From JBARKJ01 sp963698885 (GTDB taxonomy: Bacteria; Nitrospirota; JACRHJ01): a stretch of 64,000 nt of DNA. The stretch spans positions 1-64,000 of the forward strand of contig CAVOSJ010000004.1 of the NCBI GenBank assembly GCA_963698885.1, written 5' to 3'. A program made the translations under genes and the position numbers. The notes under the pieces were generated by a model. The model ran no database searches. It had not been told where the DNA came from and saw only the letters and a list, made by a program, of their open reading frames with translations. Positions 45,274 through 55,039 of this stretch are shown here, piece after piece (positions within the stretch are counted from its first letter, which is position 1; the number at the start of each line of letters is the position of its first letter).

Positions 45274-46109
45274 ACCTGCATGAAAAAGACGTACGGGAGA
45301 TAATAAAACGCGCATTGGCGGAAGACCTCGGGCCGGGCGGGGATATCACGACATTTGCCACAGTGGACCCGGACAAAGAGGGTGTAGCCGCCGTCATAGC
45401 TAAAGAAGATACCGTACTCGCGGGCCTTGAGGTTTTCCTGGAAACATTTCTCTACCTTGAGAGGTCGGTGGATTTCTCAACCGGGTTCGCCGACGGGGAC
45501 GTAATAAAAAAGGGCGAGGTCATCGCGGAACTCGTGGGGCCGCTCCATGTTCTTCTCACGGGCGAGCGGGTGGCGCTGAACCTGCTCCAGCGGATGTGCG
45601 GCATAGCGGCTCTTACTTCTCAGTTCGTGCAGGCCGTGTCGGGCACGAAGGCGCAGATACTCGATACCCGAAAGACCACTCCCGGACTTCGCGTACTTGA
45701 GAAATACGCCGTGACCGTGGGTGGCGGGAAGAACCACCGCTTCGGGCTGTTCGACGGCCTCCTGATAAAGGATAACCATATAAAGGCGGCGGGCGGGATA
45801 AAAGAGGCCGTGGAGTCAGCGAGGTTAAAGATCCCGCATACCCTGATGGTAGAGGTGGAATGCGAGAGCATTTCGGACGTGCGCGAGGCGTTGGCTAACG
45901 GTGCGGACATATTAATGCTGGACAATATGGACATTAAGGCGATGAAGGCCGCGGTGAAGGAGATAGCGGGCCGCGCGCTGATAGAAGCGTCCGGGAACAT
46001 GACCCTGGAGCGCGTCGGAGAAGTCGCGAAGACCGGAGTGGACTTTATTTCCGTCGGCTCGCTGACCCACTCCGCCAAGGCGGCGGATCTATCCATGAAA
46101 ATAAAATAG
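45270..46109 (+). CDS. nadC: Nicotinate-nucleotide pyrophosphorylase (carboxylating)
   Basis: NadC makes nicotinate mononucleotide from quinolinate and PRPP in NAD synthesis. The 279-residue protein has AEDLGPGGDITTFATVD, RVALNLLQRMCGIAALTSQF, ILDTRKTTPGLRVLEKYAV, GGGKNHRFGLFDGLLIKDNH and VECESISDVREAL, all conserved. Its ATG overlaps the valS stop (ATGA). It converges on the alanine dehydrogenase gene with 1 base between. Confidence 0.97.
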   Translation: MNLHEKDVREIIKRALAEDLGPGGDITTFATVDPDKEGVAAVIAKEDTVLAGLEVFLETFLYLERSVDFSTGFADGDVIKKGEVIAELVGPLHVLLTGERVALNLLQRMCGIAALTSQFVQAVSGTKAQILDTRKTTPGLRVLEKYAVTVGGGKNHRFGLFDGLLIKDNHIKAAGGIKEAVESARLKIPHTLMVEVECESISDVREALANGADILMLDNMDIKAMKAAVKEIAGRALIEASGNMTLERVGEVAKTGVDFISVGSLTHSAKAADLSMKIK

Positions 46110-46110
46110 C

Positions 46111-47217
46111 CTAAAACTCCGGCTCCCGGCATTTCATATCGAATGACTCCGCTACGGGTTTCGAAGTAAGGTTTCCCTTCCAGAGGTTTAATCCCAGCAT
46201 CAGCGCCGGGTCCGACCTGAGCGCCCCCTCCACCCCCATATTTGCAATCTTCATCGCATACGGGAGCGTCACGTTCGTCAGCGCGAATGTCGAAGTCGTC
46301 GGCACCGCCCCCGGCATATTCGTAACGCAATAATGTATCACGCCGTCAACGACATATACGGGGTCGGTAAAACTCGTCGGCCGTGAGGTCTCGAAACACC
46401 CTCCCTGGTCTATCGATACGTCCACTATGACGGACCCCCTCTTCATTCTGGATATCGCTTTCCGGCCTGCCAGTTTCGGCGCCCTGGCCCCAGCCACCAG
46501 CACCGCCCCGACAACCAGGTCCGCTCCGGCAAGGGAATCTTCCAGCACCTGACGGTTTGAAACGAGGGTCCTTATCGTGCCGTGGAAGATATCCTCGGCA
46601 TAATCGAGCCGGTCCACGGAGAGGTCCAGGAGCGTTACCTCCGCCCCCATCCCATGCGCGATCTTGGCCGCGTTCAGGCCCACCGTGCCCGCGCCGATAA
46701 CCACGACCCGTGCGGGCTTCACTCCCGGCACTCCGCCGAGGAGTATCCCCCGTCCGCCGTTATTCTCCTGGAGGTACGTCGCCCCCATCTGGATTGACAG
46801 CCTGCCAGCCACCTGGCTCATCGGCATAAGGAGCGGGAGCGAGCCGTCTCCCCTCTGGATGGTCTCGTATGCAATACCTATTATGCCGCGCTTCAGCAGG
46901 GCCTCCGTAAGCCCCTTGTCCGCAGCGAGGTGCAGGAAAGTAAATATTATCTGGCCTTCCCGGAGCATGGGGTATTCCCGGGGCAGGGGTTCCTTTACCT
47001 TTACGATAAGCTCCGCCTTGGCATAGACTACCCTGGCCGAGCCTGCGAGGGCCGCCCCGGCCTTGTCATATTCGGCGTCCGAGATGCCGCTTCCTTCACC
47101 CGCGCCCCGCTGGACGATCACCCTGTGTCCGGCAAGCGTCAACTCCCGCACGCCGGACGGGACCATGCCCACGCGGAACTCCTTGTCTTTTATCTCTTTC
47201 AAAATCCCGATTATCAT
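46111..47217 (-). CDS. ald: Alanine dehydrogenase
   Basis: Ald converts alanine and NAD to pyruvate, ammonia and NADH. The 368-residue protein begins IIGILKEIKDKEFRVGMVPS and has VKVKEPLPREYPMLREGQIIF, the substrate-site region FTFLHLAADKGL, the Rossmann motif VVVIGAGTVGLNAAKIAHGMG and ISRMKRGSVIVDVSIDQGG. TATAAT (47244-47249) and AAAGGAG precede the ATG. The C-terminus is complete. Confidence 0.96.
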   Translation of the reverse strand: MIIGILKEIKDKEFRVGMVPSGVRELTLAGHRVIVQRGAGEGSGISDAEYDKAGAALAGSARVVYAKAELIVKVKEPLPREYPMLREGQIIFTFLHLAADKGLTEALLKRGIIGIAYETIQRGDGSLPLLMPMSQVAGRLSIQMGATYLQENNGGRGILLGGVPGVKPARVVVIGAGTVGLNAAKIAHGMGAEVTLLDLSVDRLDYAEDIFHGTIRTLVSNRQVLEDSLAGADLVVGAVLVAGARAPKLAGRKAISRMKRGSVIVDVSIDQGGCFETSRPTSFTDPVYVVDGVIHYCVTNMPGAVPTTSTFALTNVTLPYAMKIANMGVEGALRSDPALMLGLNLWKGNLTSKPVAESFDMKCREPEF

Positions 47218-47319
47218 GCGGATAGTCTCCTTTATAGTAAAGATTATAGCAGAATGTAGTTTCTTATTACAGATTTAATACTTCAGAGGGATACCGGGCC
47301 GGGCATTACGTTTTTTCTT

Positions 47320-47349
47320 TTGAATCTAACTATTCCGGCATGTTATAAT
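47320..47349 (+). promoter_or_regulatory. Candidate promoter for the 609-residue unknown gene, leaderless type
   Basis: TTGAAT (47320-47325), an 18-base spacer and TATAAT (47344-47349) lie 8 bases before the ATG at 47358. The intervening bases include GGGAGA, but directly against the ATG, which is too close for a normal ribosome binding site. Confidence 0.55.
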
Positions 47350-47357
47350 CCGGGAGA

Positions 47358-49187
47358 ATGATACAGGACATAAGGCTTCACGGCAGGATTAACGACCGGA
47401 TAGAATATTACGCGACCGTAGCCGGCCCGGACGTGGTGAACAGGTATTTCCACGAGACGGGAGAGACAAAAAAAGGCACGTTCGTACGCTTCTTCTATTC
47501 CGGCAATGAGTTCTCCATCACCCCGGACGGCATATCCTACCACGCATGCGGCGGGAGCTTCTGCGAGTATATGTTCGGCGTAGACCTGCCGATAAAGGAC
47601 CTTGTAAAGCGCGACGTCCTTAACCGTCTGGTAATGTACGGCGCGGTCTATTCGCCCGAAGGCGGGATAGCCTTTACAGACATGAACTACGGCGAAGAGG
47701 GCTTCGACCGGGTGTTCATGGACGGCAACGCCGTCAGCAACTACTACTTCTTCGTCCATTCGGATAAAAACACATCGCCTAAACTTCGCCAGGAAGAGAT
47801 ACTCCGCAAGGTCGGTAAATACCTGAAGCATACATCCAAGACAGGCGAAGGAGACGACGCTGTCCTTGTCCGGGAGCTTTTTCTGGAACTGAAGGAGACG
47901 AAGAGCATCCTGTTCCTCATCAGGCTGGTGCACCTGCAGCACCATGATTATCAGAAGCTCTTCCGTGAGGTCTACCACAAGAACAGGACCATAGACGAGG
48001 ATGGGGCGGCGAAGCTTAAGGCGCTGGCGTCCCTGTACGAGATGGACCGCTACCAGCAGGAAAGAATAAGAATAGACTCGATGTACAAGCACCCGGAAAA
48101 CAAACGGATCGTGGATGAGTATAAAGGGGTGCTGGTAGGCTGCACGCACAAAAGCGAGATCGACGCGACGGACATGGCTAAATTGGCCCGGCTTCGGACG
48201 CTCTCTTTACGAAACAGGATTCCCCTGAACCTGTTCGATACCTTGGACGAACTGCTTCTGAAGGGCAAGAAGATAAAAGAGGTGGACGAGCCGGAGTATA
48301 TGCGGGAATCCCGCGCGATATTCGAGGGGCTATTCCTTAAGGGGCATGCGGAGAAGCAGGTGGACTCGGAGGACCTGGTGAAGCTTCTCCGCGCCAAGCG
48401 TCAGGCGATACTCAACCGGGACAACTCTTTCGAGGAACTTCTGCTTGAGACCTGCCGCATGGCGGATGAGCGCTCGATAGGTTCCGACAACATGGACCTG
48501 CTTGAGAGCTTCGGGCGCATCGTTACTTACTTCGACAGGTTTGACACCACTTACGCCATGATGAGCAGGATATCTTTCATGGAAGACGCTTTGGTCACGG
48601 AAGAGAATATCCGGAGCCTGCTGGGTAACAAAAAGGCATTCGAGGAAGTAAAGGCGGGGCTTTTCCGCGAACTCTTCTTCGATGACATGCAGAAGAACAG
48701 ATATCTCACGTCCTACGGCCGCAAAAAATCCAATATCCTGTTCCACGGCCTCTCTTCGATTGAAAAAGGGGATTCCTCCGTAAAGGACGTAATCGAGGAC
48801 CTGAATTTCATTATAGCGGAAGAAAAAAGCTATACAGCAATCCATCTGTTTATGAAAGACAAGATCAAAAATTTCTACAGTGACATTTCGGACAGAGATT
48901 CGCAGGACCAGTTCATCTCGGAAGTCTGGAAGGAGATGCTGGACTCGAGGCTAATAAACGCCGCCGCAAACGAGAAGGTCTTCAGGGACGCGGTGATTAA
49001 TATCCGTAAAGAGGCTTTCTACCTCCACAACCTCCTGCCAGTGATAATAGCCGGCAGCAACGCGAAACTGCGGACTGATTTCCTTGAGAACTCGGGCCTT
49101 GACCGTTTTTACGTGGAGGACCTGGAGCGCGAGTATTTCGAGAAGAACAGGCTGTCGCGGACGTTGATGGAGAGGATACGTTCATAA
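47358..49187 (+). CDS. Large helical protein of unknown function
   Basis: The 609-residue protein has no signal peptide, membrane helix or nucleotide-binding motif that I can see. The N-terminal 130 residues look beta-rich (IEYYATVAGPDVVNRYF; FVRFFYSGNEFSITPDG). The rest is strongly helical and charged (KAKRQAILNRDNSFEELLLE-like stretches). Cys occur in ISYHACGGSFCEYMFG. I recall that deltaproteobacteria encode a conserved uncharacterised family of about this size, but cannot confirm membership. It stands alone between divergent ald and convergent cca, codon use matching its neighbours. Confidence 0.7.
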   Translation: MIQDIRLHGRINDRIEYYATVAGPDVVNRYFHETGETKKGTFVRFFYSGNEFSITPDGISYHACGGSFCEYMFGVDLPIKDLVKRDVLNRLVMYGAVYSPEGGIAFTDMNYGEEGFDRVFMDGNAVSNYYFFVHSDKNTSPKLRQEEILRKVGKYLKHTSKTGEGDDAVLVRELFLELKETKSILFLIRLVHLQHHDYQKLFREVYHKNRTIDEDGAAKLKALASLYEMDRYQQERIRIDSMYKHPENKRIVDEYKGVLVGCTHKSEIDATDMAKLARLRTLSLRNRIPLNLFDTLDELLLKGKKIKEVDEPEYMRESRAIFEGLFLKGHAEKQVDSEDLVKLLRAKRQAILNRDNSFEELLLETCRMADERSIGSDNMDLLESFGRIVTYFDRFDTTYAMMSRISFMEDALVTEENIRSLLGNKKAFEEVKAGLFRELFFDDMQKNRYLTSYGRKKSNILFHGLSSIEKGDSSVKDVIEDLNFIIAEEKSYTAIHLFMKDKIKNFYSDISDRDSQDQFISEVWKEMLDSRLINAAANEKVFRDAVINIRKEAFYLHNLLPVIIAGSNAKLRTDFLENSGLDRFYVEDLEREYFEKNRLSRTLMERIRS

Positions 49188-49198
49188 CGGAGGCGGCG

Positions 49199-50618
49199 TT
49201 AATTCAACCTTTCTCTCACGTACTCCAGCGCCTCCTCCCGCGTGCCGATTTTCCCTTCCGCCCTCTTCTCCCGCACCTCATTTAAAAGTTTGGCAAATAC
49301 CGGCCCCGGTTTTAATTTAAACTCGCTGATCAGGTCGCGGCCTTTCAGAAGCGGCGCTTCCTCCTGGCTTAGGAACTCTCCGTAATAATATTCCGATAAT
49401 TTCAGCGCCACGCCCTCCACGTCCGTGGATACCGACTCCGGCTTTTCTCTGGTCGCGAATGCGTCCGCGAGCGCAATGACCAGCGAGGCGGGCAGATGCC
49501 CATCCATGTCCCGCACGTACCTGTACATCGCGTGGCGCGTAATGGGTTCCTTTGTCATGTGGAGCGGCCTCATGTGGTGCCTTGCAGTCAGAGAAAGCAA
49601 TTCCTTCGCCTTTGATGACAGTTTCAGCCGCGCCGCCGCCGCTTCGTTTTGCTCGGCCCCCTTCAGGTCGTGCCCGGTAAACCTTACCCTGCCCCCCTCC
49701 GCCTCCCGGCTCATGGCGCCCGGTTTCCCGGAATCGTGCAGGAGCGCGGCGAGTTTTATGAGCCCCCGCATCGTTAGCCCGCCGTCGGCCCGCTCACTCA
49801 GATACCTGGAAACCTCAGGCTCCCTGATACCAAAATATTCTTCGGGATAGAACATCACGTCCTCGGCAAATTCCATAGACTTGAGAGAATGTACCAGGAG
49901 ATCGTATTGGTGCGCCTCCCCCTGCGGCAGTCCGCGCATGGGCTTTGTCTCCGGCAGGACGTGCTCCAAGAGTCCGGCTTCGGCCATCGCACGGAAAGGC
50001 TGGTGGGAATCCGTCCCCTCGAGCAGAATGTACAGCTCATCCCGGACACGCTCCGGAGATATGCCGCTAATCAGCGGAGATAGTTCCCGGACATATTGAA
50101 GCGTCTCCTCGTCGATATGAAAATCAAGCTGCCGCGCGAGCCTGAAGGCCCTCATCATGCGGAGCGGGTCGTCCGTTAAGGCACTTTTCGACAGTGCCCT
50201 GATCAACTTTTTCCCTGATGTCTTCAGCGCCCCCGAAGGGGTCTAATACACTCCCGCCACCCGGAAAAGGCAGCGCCATCGCATCAATGGTGAAATCCCT
50301 CGCGGAGAGGTCAGTTAATATTGGAGAGAGGCCGAGAGAACGGTTTTTTTTCATAGACGATATATCCACCTGGGCGCCCTTGGGCAGCGTGGCGCGCCAT
50401 ACGCCCCTCTCTTTGTCGAGGACGAATGCCGTGCCGTTTAACGCGGCGGCCGCCGCCCGGCATGCCTCTTCCGGATTGACCGGGACGACGACGTCGATAT
50501 CGGAGATATCACGCGACATGATCAGGTCGCGCACCGCACCGCCGACAAGATATGCGCCGCGGAAATGCGGGAGGGACGAAAGGCCGCGGAGGATAGGGTG
50601 CCCGAAGGTGATGATCAT
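49199..50618 (-). CDS. cca: CCA tRNA nucleotidyltransferase / poly(A) polymerase family, with HD domain (frameshifted)
   Basis: This enzyme adds or repairs the CCA end of tRNAs, or related poly(A) tails. The head domain has YLVGGAVRDLIMSRDISDIDVVV with the catalytic DxD, RGVWRATLPKGAQVDIS and LSARDFTIDAMAL. The neck has SALTDDPLRMMRAFRLARQL, and an HD domain follows (LAALLHDSGKPGA; ARHHMRPLHM). The frame breaks near 50200: EKV should continue as IRALSKSALTDDP, one base being extra. The repaired protein is about 472 residues. All tRNAs in this window encode CCA, so repair is enough. A TATAAT box lies 6 bases before the ATG. Confidence 0.9.
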
Positions 50619-50706
50619 ATCAATATTATAACCTCATAACTCCCCCTAACCCCCTCTTATCTTAAGAGGGGGGAGGGAAGGAAGGAGAGGGGCAGGGGGT
50701 GAGGGC

Positions 50707-50740
50707 AAAAAAAAACCCGGCCCAAAAGGGCCGGGTTTTG
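50707..50740 (-). terminator. Intrinsic terminator after the porin gene
   Basis: AAAACCCGGCCC, AAAA loop, GGGCCGGGTTTT. It lies 22 bases beyond the porin stop on the minus strand. Confidence 0.92.
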
Positions 50741-50761
50741 ATTGCCATAATGTCGGCAGTC

Positions 50762-52268
50762 TTAGAACTTCATGCTTAGCTTGGTCTCCATGCCCCAAGC
50801 GACGTTCCTCTTGACGGGGCTGGAAGCATCAGTCGGGTCGGTGAGGATGGCCGGATTGGCAACAACCGGAGCATGGCCCTGGAAGGCATACCACGCGCCC
50901 GGCACGAACACGCCGCCGGTTACGTCCAGGCTCAGGTTGTCATAGAGCTTGTAGCCAACGTTGCCGTCAACTTCCCAGCCGAGGTCGCGGGACTGGCCCG
51001 GAAGCATCGACTCGGAGGCCCTTAAGTAAAGGCCGTCGATACCAATCTTCATCTTGTCGGTCGGGGTAAAGGCGGCGGATACCTTTATGTAGCCGGTGTT
51101 GGCAAGGCCGAAACCGCCGGTAACCGTCGCCGAACCCGAAGCCGCCGCCGGAGCCGAGCGGGCCCTGGCCGATCTTGTCGTTATACAGGAACGCGTAGTT
51201 GTAGGACGTGCTGTTGTACGGGGTATAATACGCGTGGTCCTGGTGCTTGCTGCCGCCCGCAGCGGCTTCACCCGGGTTGTAGAATATCTGCGGGTCGCCG
51301 GCGGAGTTACCCGTGCCGTACGCGGCTTCCGCGCCGAGGTTGGCCACGTTCATGACATTCATGTTCGCGCCCAGCATTGCGGCAAAGGCGTTGACTATGT
51401 AGCTCGGGCTGCCGTTTGGATCGCCGAATACGTTCTCGGTATCGGTGTGCAGCCAGTCGCCCTCGGCCTTGTAGGTGAGGCCGGCTATGGTGCCGTCCGC
51501 TACGATTGCGGCGTTGGTCGCCCATATCCTGCGGTCGCCGCCCAGGAGCGTCGCAGCCGAATCGGCATCGTGGACGTAGGTGGCGTTGAAGCCGATGGTG
51601 TTGTTCTCCATCCAGGTGAAATTGGCCAGCGCGGCATAGGCCTTCGCGTCGCCCTTCTGGATAAAGGTGTTCTGGGCGAGGCCAAGAGCGGATCCACCCG
51701 CGAGCGGCGTCCTGTTGAATGCGCCGCTATTTAAAGGCACGCTCGGCTGGCTCTGGGACATCTGGACATACGCGCCCGCGAGGAGCACGGCCGGGACGGG
51801 CTTGGCGTACACGAGTATCGCGTCAGAGCCGTACCTGCTGGGTATTAAGCCAGATGCCGTGGCCGAGGGCCAGCGGCTGGTGGCCTATCTTGACGCCGAC
51901 CGGGATGCCGGGGACCATGGCGTTAATCCACGCCTGGCGGATGCCGATGTTTCCGACCGCGTCGCGCGTGGTTCAGGTAGGTGGGGACGTTTAATATACT
52001 GGTCTGCTGGCCCCAGTTGAAATTGTCGGTGTCGAACTCGACGAAGCCCTCAAGGCCTTCGGCTATCTTGGCGTCGACGTTTACCATCACCCTCTCATCA
52101 AAGAAGTTGGTGGTATGTGAGGTCGATCGCGCCAACGTTTAAGTTGATATTCTTCCAAAGGTCGTAACGGATTTCGGCGTTGCCGCCAACCGTCACTTCC
52201 GCCGCCGCCATGGAGGCAAAACCCATTATCATGGCGCCGATGGCCAAAGCTAAAGCTAATTTCTTCAT
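50762..52268 (-). pseudogene. Outer-membrane beta-barrel porin with about four frameshifts
   Basis: ATG 52268 behind GGGAGGAAAAATAAG begins a signal peptide (KKLALALAIGAMIMGFASMA, cleavage near AAA-EV). The barrel then reads in pieces: FFDERVMVNVDAKIAEGLEG, AVGNIGIRQAWINAMVPGIP, VPAVLLAGAYVQMSQSQPS and VSAAFTPTDKMKIGIDGLYL, ending KLSMKF with the terminal Phe that barrel-assembly machinery recognises. Frames change near 52120, 51975, 51845 and 51135. The repaired length is about 502 residues. It resembles deltaproteobacterial general porins. A strong promoter and terminator suggest high expression, so sequence errors are again likelier than decay. Confidence 0.75.
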
Positions 52269-52473
52269 CTTATTTTTCCTCCCTTATGAAAAATCCTGCC
52301 GCTTATACTATGATGCATCTAAACTTCTCGGTGCAGCTTGAATCGGATGAAACGCGCTGGTATGTTTAGATCCTCCCCTCCTTTCCTGCAGAATTTTAAG
52401 AATAAGACTATGAAATCGACTCCCCCCCACCTCCAATAATAGTATTAAAAAGGCTTAATCCACGATGCCGGGA

Positions 52474-52502
52474 ATATTATCATTCGGTTTTTTTCTTGTC
52501 AA
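52474..52502 (-). promoter_or_regulatory. Consensus-like porin promoter
   Basis: On the minus strand TTGACA (52497-52502), a 17-base spacer and TAATAT (52474-52479). The transcript would carry a leader of about 200 bases, long enough for small-RNA or structural control as known for porins. The rest of the 460-base gap up to the next gene shows nothing else I can name. Confidence 0.65.
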
Positions 52503-52728
52503 GCAAATTTTCCCGGAATCCCCTTACTCTATTTGAAGTTGCAAATTTAGTGCCATTAAATTCCGGGGCTGGTGCATGGGCCCGAAACGCCTATAGCTTA
52601 AGCATAAAATGCATATTTCCATTATAAAAATTACCTGAAGGGATTAAAATTATGTGGCGTGGAGGGTACAACTGTGGCAATTTTTCCACAAAAACCGGGA
52701 CATCCCGTATCATTAACGCAACAGTTTT

Positions 52729-53664
52729 CTATTTTTTGATTCCGATTTTCCTGAAGTCCGCCCAGGTATCGAAGAATCCAGCCGCCCATAATAACACCGC
52801 CAGTATCGGCTGGAATGCGATGACGACGAACATCAGGATGCGAAGAAACGGTGAGAGGCGGTATTTGTCGAACATGTGGACTAAGAGCGCTATCCCCAGG
52901 AAGACGTAAGGTATCGCGAACACAAAGAGCAGGTTTCCAGAGATTATCCGGAGGACGGGCACGTCCGGTATCATCAGGAAGCCCGGAATAATTATTCCCC
53001 AGACAAGGTGGTCCGGGAGCCGCCATTTGGCAAAATCCCATTCGGCGAACTGTGCGCCGCTTTTCAGGGCGTACTTCTTGAAAATTACCCAGGCAGTAAA
53101 GCTCGTCGCCGCCGCGCTTGCGACAGTCAAGGCGGGGAAATAATCCTTTATCATCTGCGCCATCCTTTTGAGGGATGGCATCATCATGTCGATGTTGGCC
53201 TGGGACATGCCCATTTGTTTATAAATATCCTGGGACTGTTTTACGCCTTCGTCTATTATCTTTGCCAAAAGCTGGGTAGGATTAATCCCGATTGCCGCGA
53301 AATATGCGGCCGCTAACGGGATAAGTACGATGAGAGGCGCCGCCGTCCCCCAAAAGACTGCCTTGTCGTCCGTCATCTTTTTCGCCGCCGCTTTCCCCAG
53401 CGCCAGTCCGCACAGGCAAAGGCCAAGGAACATCGAGGCCAGCTCCGGGAAACCCCACATGCTGGCAAGCCCCAGGACGATTAAGGAGGTGACGGCAAAC
53501 GAGGCCTGGCCATGCCGGTAATATGCGTATGCGAGAGGCGCGGGCAGGATGAAGACTGTCAGGGAGCCAAGGAGCGGAACGAATATAAAAGCCGCGGTCA
53601 GGGCCAGGGCGATAAGCGCCGGGCCTGTGGGGCCTTTAAGTCTTGTATGGAAAGGATGCTGCAA
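52729..53664 (-). CDS. DUF2232/YybS-like membrane protein
   Basis: The 311-residue protein has seven or eight hydrophobic helices (ALIALALTAAFIFVPLLGSL at the start; LVWGIIIPGFLMIPDVPVL and AIPYVFLGIALLVHMFDKY near the end). DUF2232 proteins are encoded after rpsR in many bacteria, matching this position 45 bases downstream. The family resembles energy-coupling S components but its substrate is unknown. In many genomes rplI and dnaB follow; they are absent here. Confidence 0.8.
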   Translation of the reverse strand: MQHPFHTRLKGPTGPALIALALTAAFIFVPLLGSLTVFILPAPLAYAYYRHGQASFAVTSLIVLGLASMWGFPELASMFLGLCLCGLALGKAAAKKMTDDKAVFWGTAAPLIVLIPLAAAYFAAIGINPTQLLAKIIDEGVKQSQDIYKQMGMSQANIDMMMPSLKRMAQMIKDYFPALTVASAAATSFTAWVIFKKYALKSGAQFAEWDFAKWRLPDHLVWGIIIPGFLMIPDVPVLRIISGNLLFVFAIPYVFLGIALLVHMFDKYRLSPFLRILMFVVIAFQPILAVLLWAAGFFDTWADFRKIGIKK

Positions 53665-53709
53665 GGTGAAGTTTGGAGGGGGCCGGAAAAAACCCCGGCC
53701 CCCAAGCCA

Positions 53710-53946
53710 TTAGAATCTCTCGCCCACGAAGGGCAGAAGAGCAATGTTCCTGGACCTCTTTATGGCCGTGGCCAATTCCCGCTGGTGTTTGGCACAGCTG
53801 CCGGATATCCTGCGCGGGACTATCTTGCCCCGGTCGGTCACGAAGCTTCTTAAAGTCTTCGTGTCCTTGTAATCGATAAAAGGAATTTTATCCGCGCAGA
53901 AATGGCAGACTTTTTTCCTTTGAAAACGTTTTTTCTTATCCTGCAT
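53710..53946 (-). CDS. rpsR: 30S ribosomal protein S18
   Basis: The 78-residue basic protein has RKKVCHFCADKIPFIDYKD, then TLRSFVTDRGKIVPRRISG and CAKHQRELATAIKRSRNIAL, the S18 signatures. Three Cys suggest a zinc form. It is 9 bases from ssb in the rpsF-ssb-rpsR group. Confidence 0.97.
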   Translation of the reverse strand: MQDKKKRFQRKKVCHFCADKIPFIDYKDTKTLRSFVTDRGKIVPRRISGSCAKHQRELATAIKRSRNIALLPFVGERF

Positions 53947-53955
53947 CTTTTCTCC

Positions 53956-54339
53956 TTAGAAAGGTATGTCCCCTTCGTCCACTGGCCCTCCGGCGGTCTC
54001 GTCCTGGGGCTTTTGCTTGGGCATGAAAGTGATATTATCCGCGACCACTTCCACCTTGTTCCGCTTCTGGCCGTCCTTATCCTCCCACCGCCTCTGCTGA
54101 AGCCTTCCTTCCACCAGCACCGAATTGCCCTTCCCCAAGTACTGGCCGCAGTTCTCGGCCTGTTTGCCGAAGACCACGATGTCGAAGAAACTTACATCTT
54201 CCTTCAGCTCCTCGCCCTGCTTGTATTTGCGGTTCACGGCGATGGAAATGTTCGCGACCGGCGTCCCGTTCGGATTGAACCGAAGTTCCGGGTCGCGCGT
54301 CAGGTTGCCCATCAGGATTACTCGGTTGAAGCTTGCCAT
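53956..54339 (-). CDS. ssb: Single-stranded DNA-binding protein
   Basis: The 127-residue protein begins ASFNRVILMGNLTRDPELRF and has the OB-fold segments NGTPVANISIAVNRKYK, FDIVVFGKQAENCGQYLGKG and VLVEGRLQQRRWEDKDG. It ends in the acidic tip DEGDIPF that contacts repair and replication partners. The linker is short. It lies between rpsF and rpsR, the usual order. Confidence 0.97.
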   Translation of the reverse strand: MASFNRVILMGNLTRDPELRFNPNGTPVANISIAVNRKYKQGEELKEDVSFFDIVVFGKQAENCGQYLGKGNSVLVEGRLQQRRWEDKDGQKRNKVEVVADNITFMPKQKPQDETAGGPVDEGDIPF

Positions 54340-54413
54340 CGGTTTCCTTTTTTTTATTTACCGCCCCGGATAATCAGCGCGCCGGGAATGCTCCGCGCCC
54401 CACGGGGGGGTTG

Positions 54414-54863
54414 TTATTCCTCGCCGGTCTCGCTCTCCGGGACTTCCGGAGTTTCGCTAGGTACCGCTTCAGATGCAGGTTCTTCCGCCTTGCGGATCTC
54501 TTCGACCCTGGCGGCCTCGGCGGTCGCCTCGGCCTTCTGCTGGGCCTGAAGCTGCCTTGCCAAGTGCGCCAGCGCTTCTTTATCGAGTTTGATGGTGAGG
54601 AACTTTATTACCGCATCACTCATTTTATAGTTGCGTTCGAGCTCGGAGACGGCGGGCGCGCCGCCCTTGAACTGCAAGAGGACATACTCGCCCTTCTTGT
54701 GCTTCCGCACAGGGTACGCGAGCTTGCGCTTACCCCATTTCTCGACGCGGACTATCTCACCGCCGTTTGCGGTAATGACCTCCTGCATCCTCTGATTGAT
54801 TTTCTCGGATTCCGCCTCGTCGATCGACGGGGCAAGGATAAAGATGCTTTCGTAGTCATTCAT
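54414..54863 (-). CDS. rpsF: 30S ribosomal protein S6
   Basis: The 149-residue protein has the S6 fold: NDYESIFILAPSIDEAESEK, VEKWGKRKLAYPVRKHKKG and YVLLQFKGGAPAVSELERN. It then has an acidic Ala/Glu-rich C-terminal tail of about 50 residues, longer than in E. coli. CAGAAGGAGGTAAAAGCAA gives a strong ribosome binding site. S6 and S18 form a complex that in many bacteria represses this operon through its leader. Confidence 0.96.
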   Translation of the reverse strand: MNDYESIFILAPSIDEAESEKINQRMQEVITANGGEIVRVEKWGKRKLAYPVRKHKKGEYVLLQFKGGAPAVSELERNYKMSDAVIKFLTIKLDKEALAHLARQLQAQQKAEATAEAARVEEIRKAEEPASEAVPSETPEVPESETGEE

Positions 54864-55039
54864 TTGCTTTTACCTCCTTCTGGACTTTTTTGGCCCCCGA
54901 ACCTGCACAGGCTTAATCAGCGGAAAAAATCCGCCCGGCCTCGTGCCCCGGGAGCAAGGAGTTCGACCTTTAATTTCCGCCCTCAATATGGGCAGAAGAC
55001 GTATTTAATACCACGGGATGGCAAAAAAAGCAAGTTATT
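54864..55039 (-). other. rpsF operon leader, possible S6:S18 binding region
   Basis: The 176-base gap before rpsF is GC-rich and foldable, for example CTCCCGGGG with GGCCGGGCG and GGCGGATTTTTTCCGC. Leaders here often carry the S6:S18 autoregulatory motif with an unpaired CCG. I can see CCG-containing stems but cannot fold them reliably, so this is only a candidate. Confidence 0.3.
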
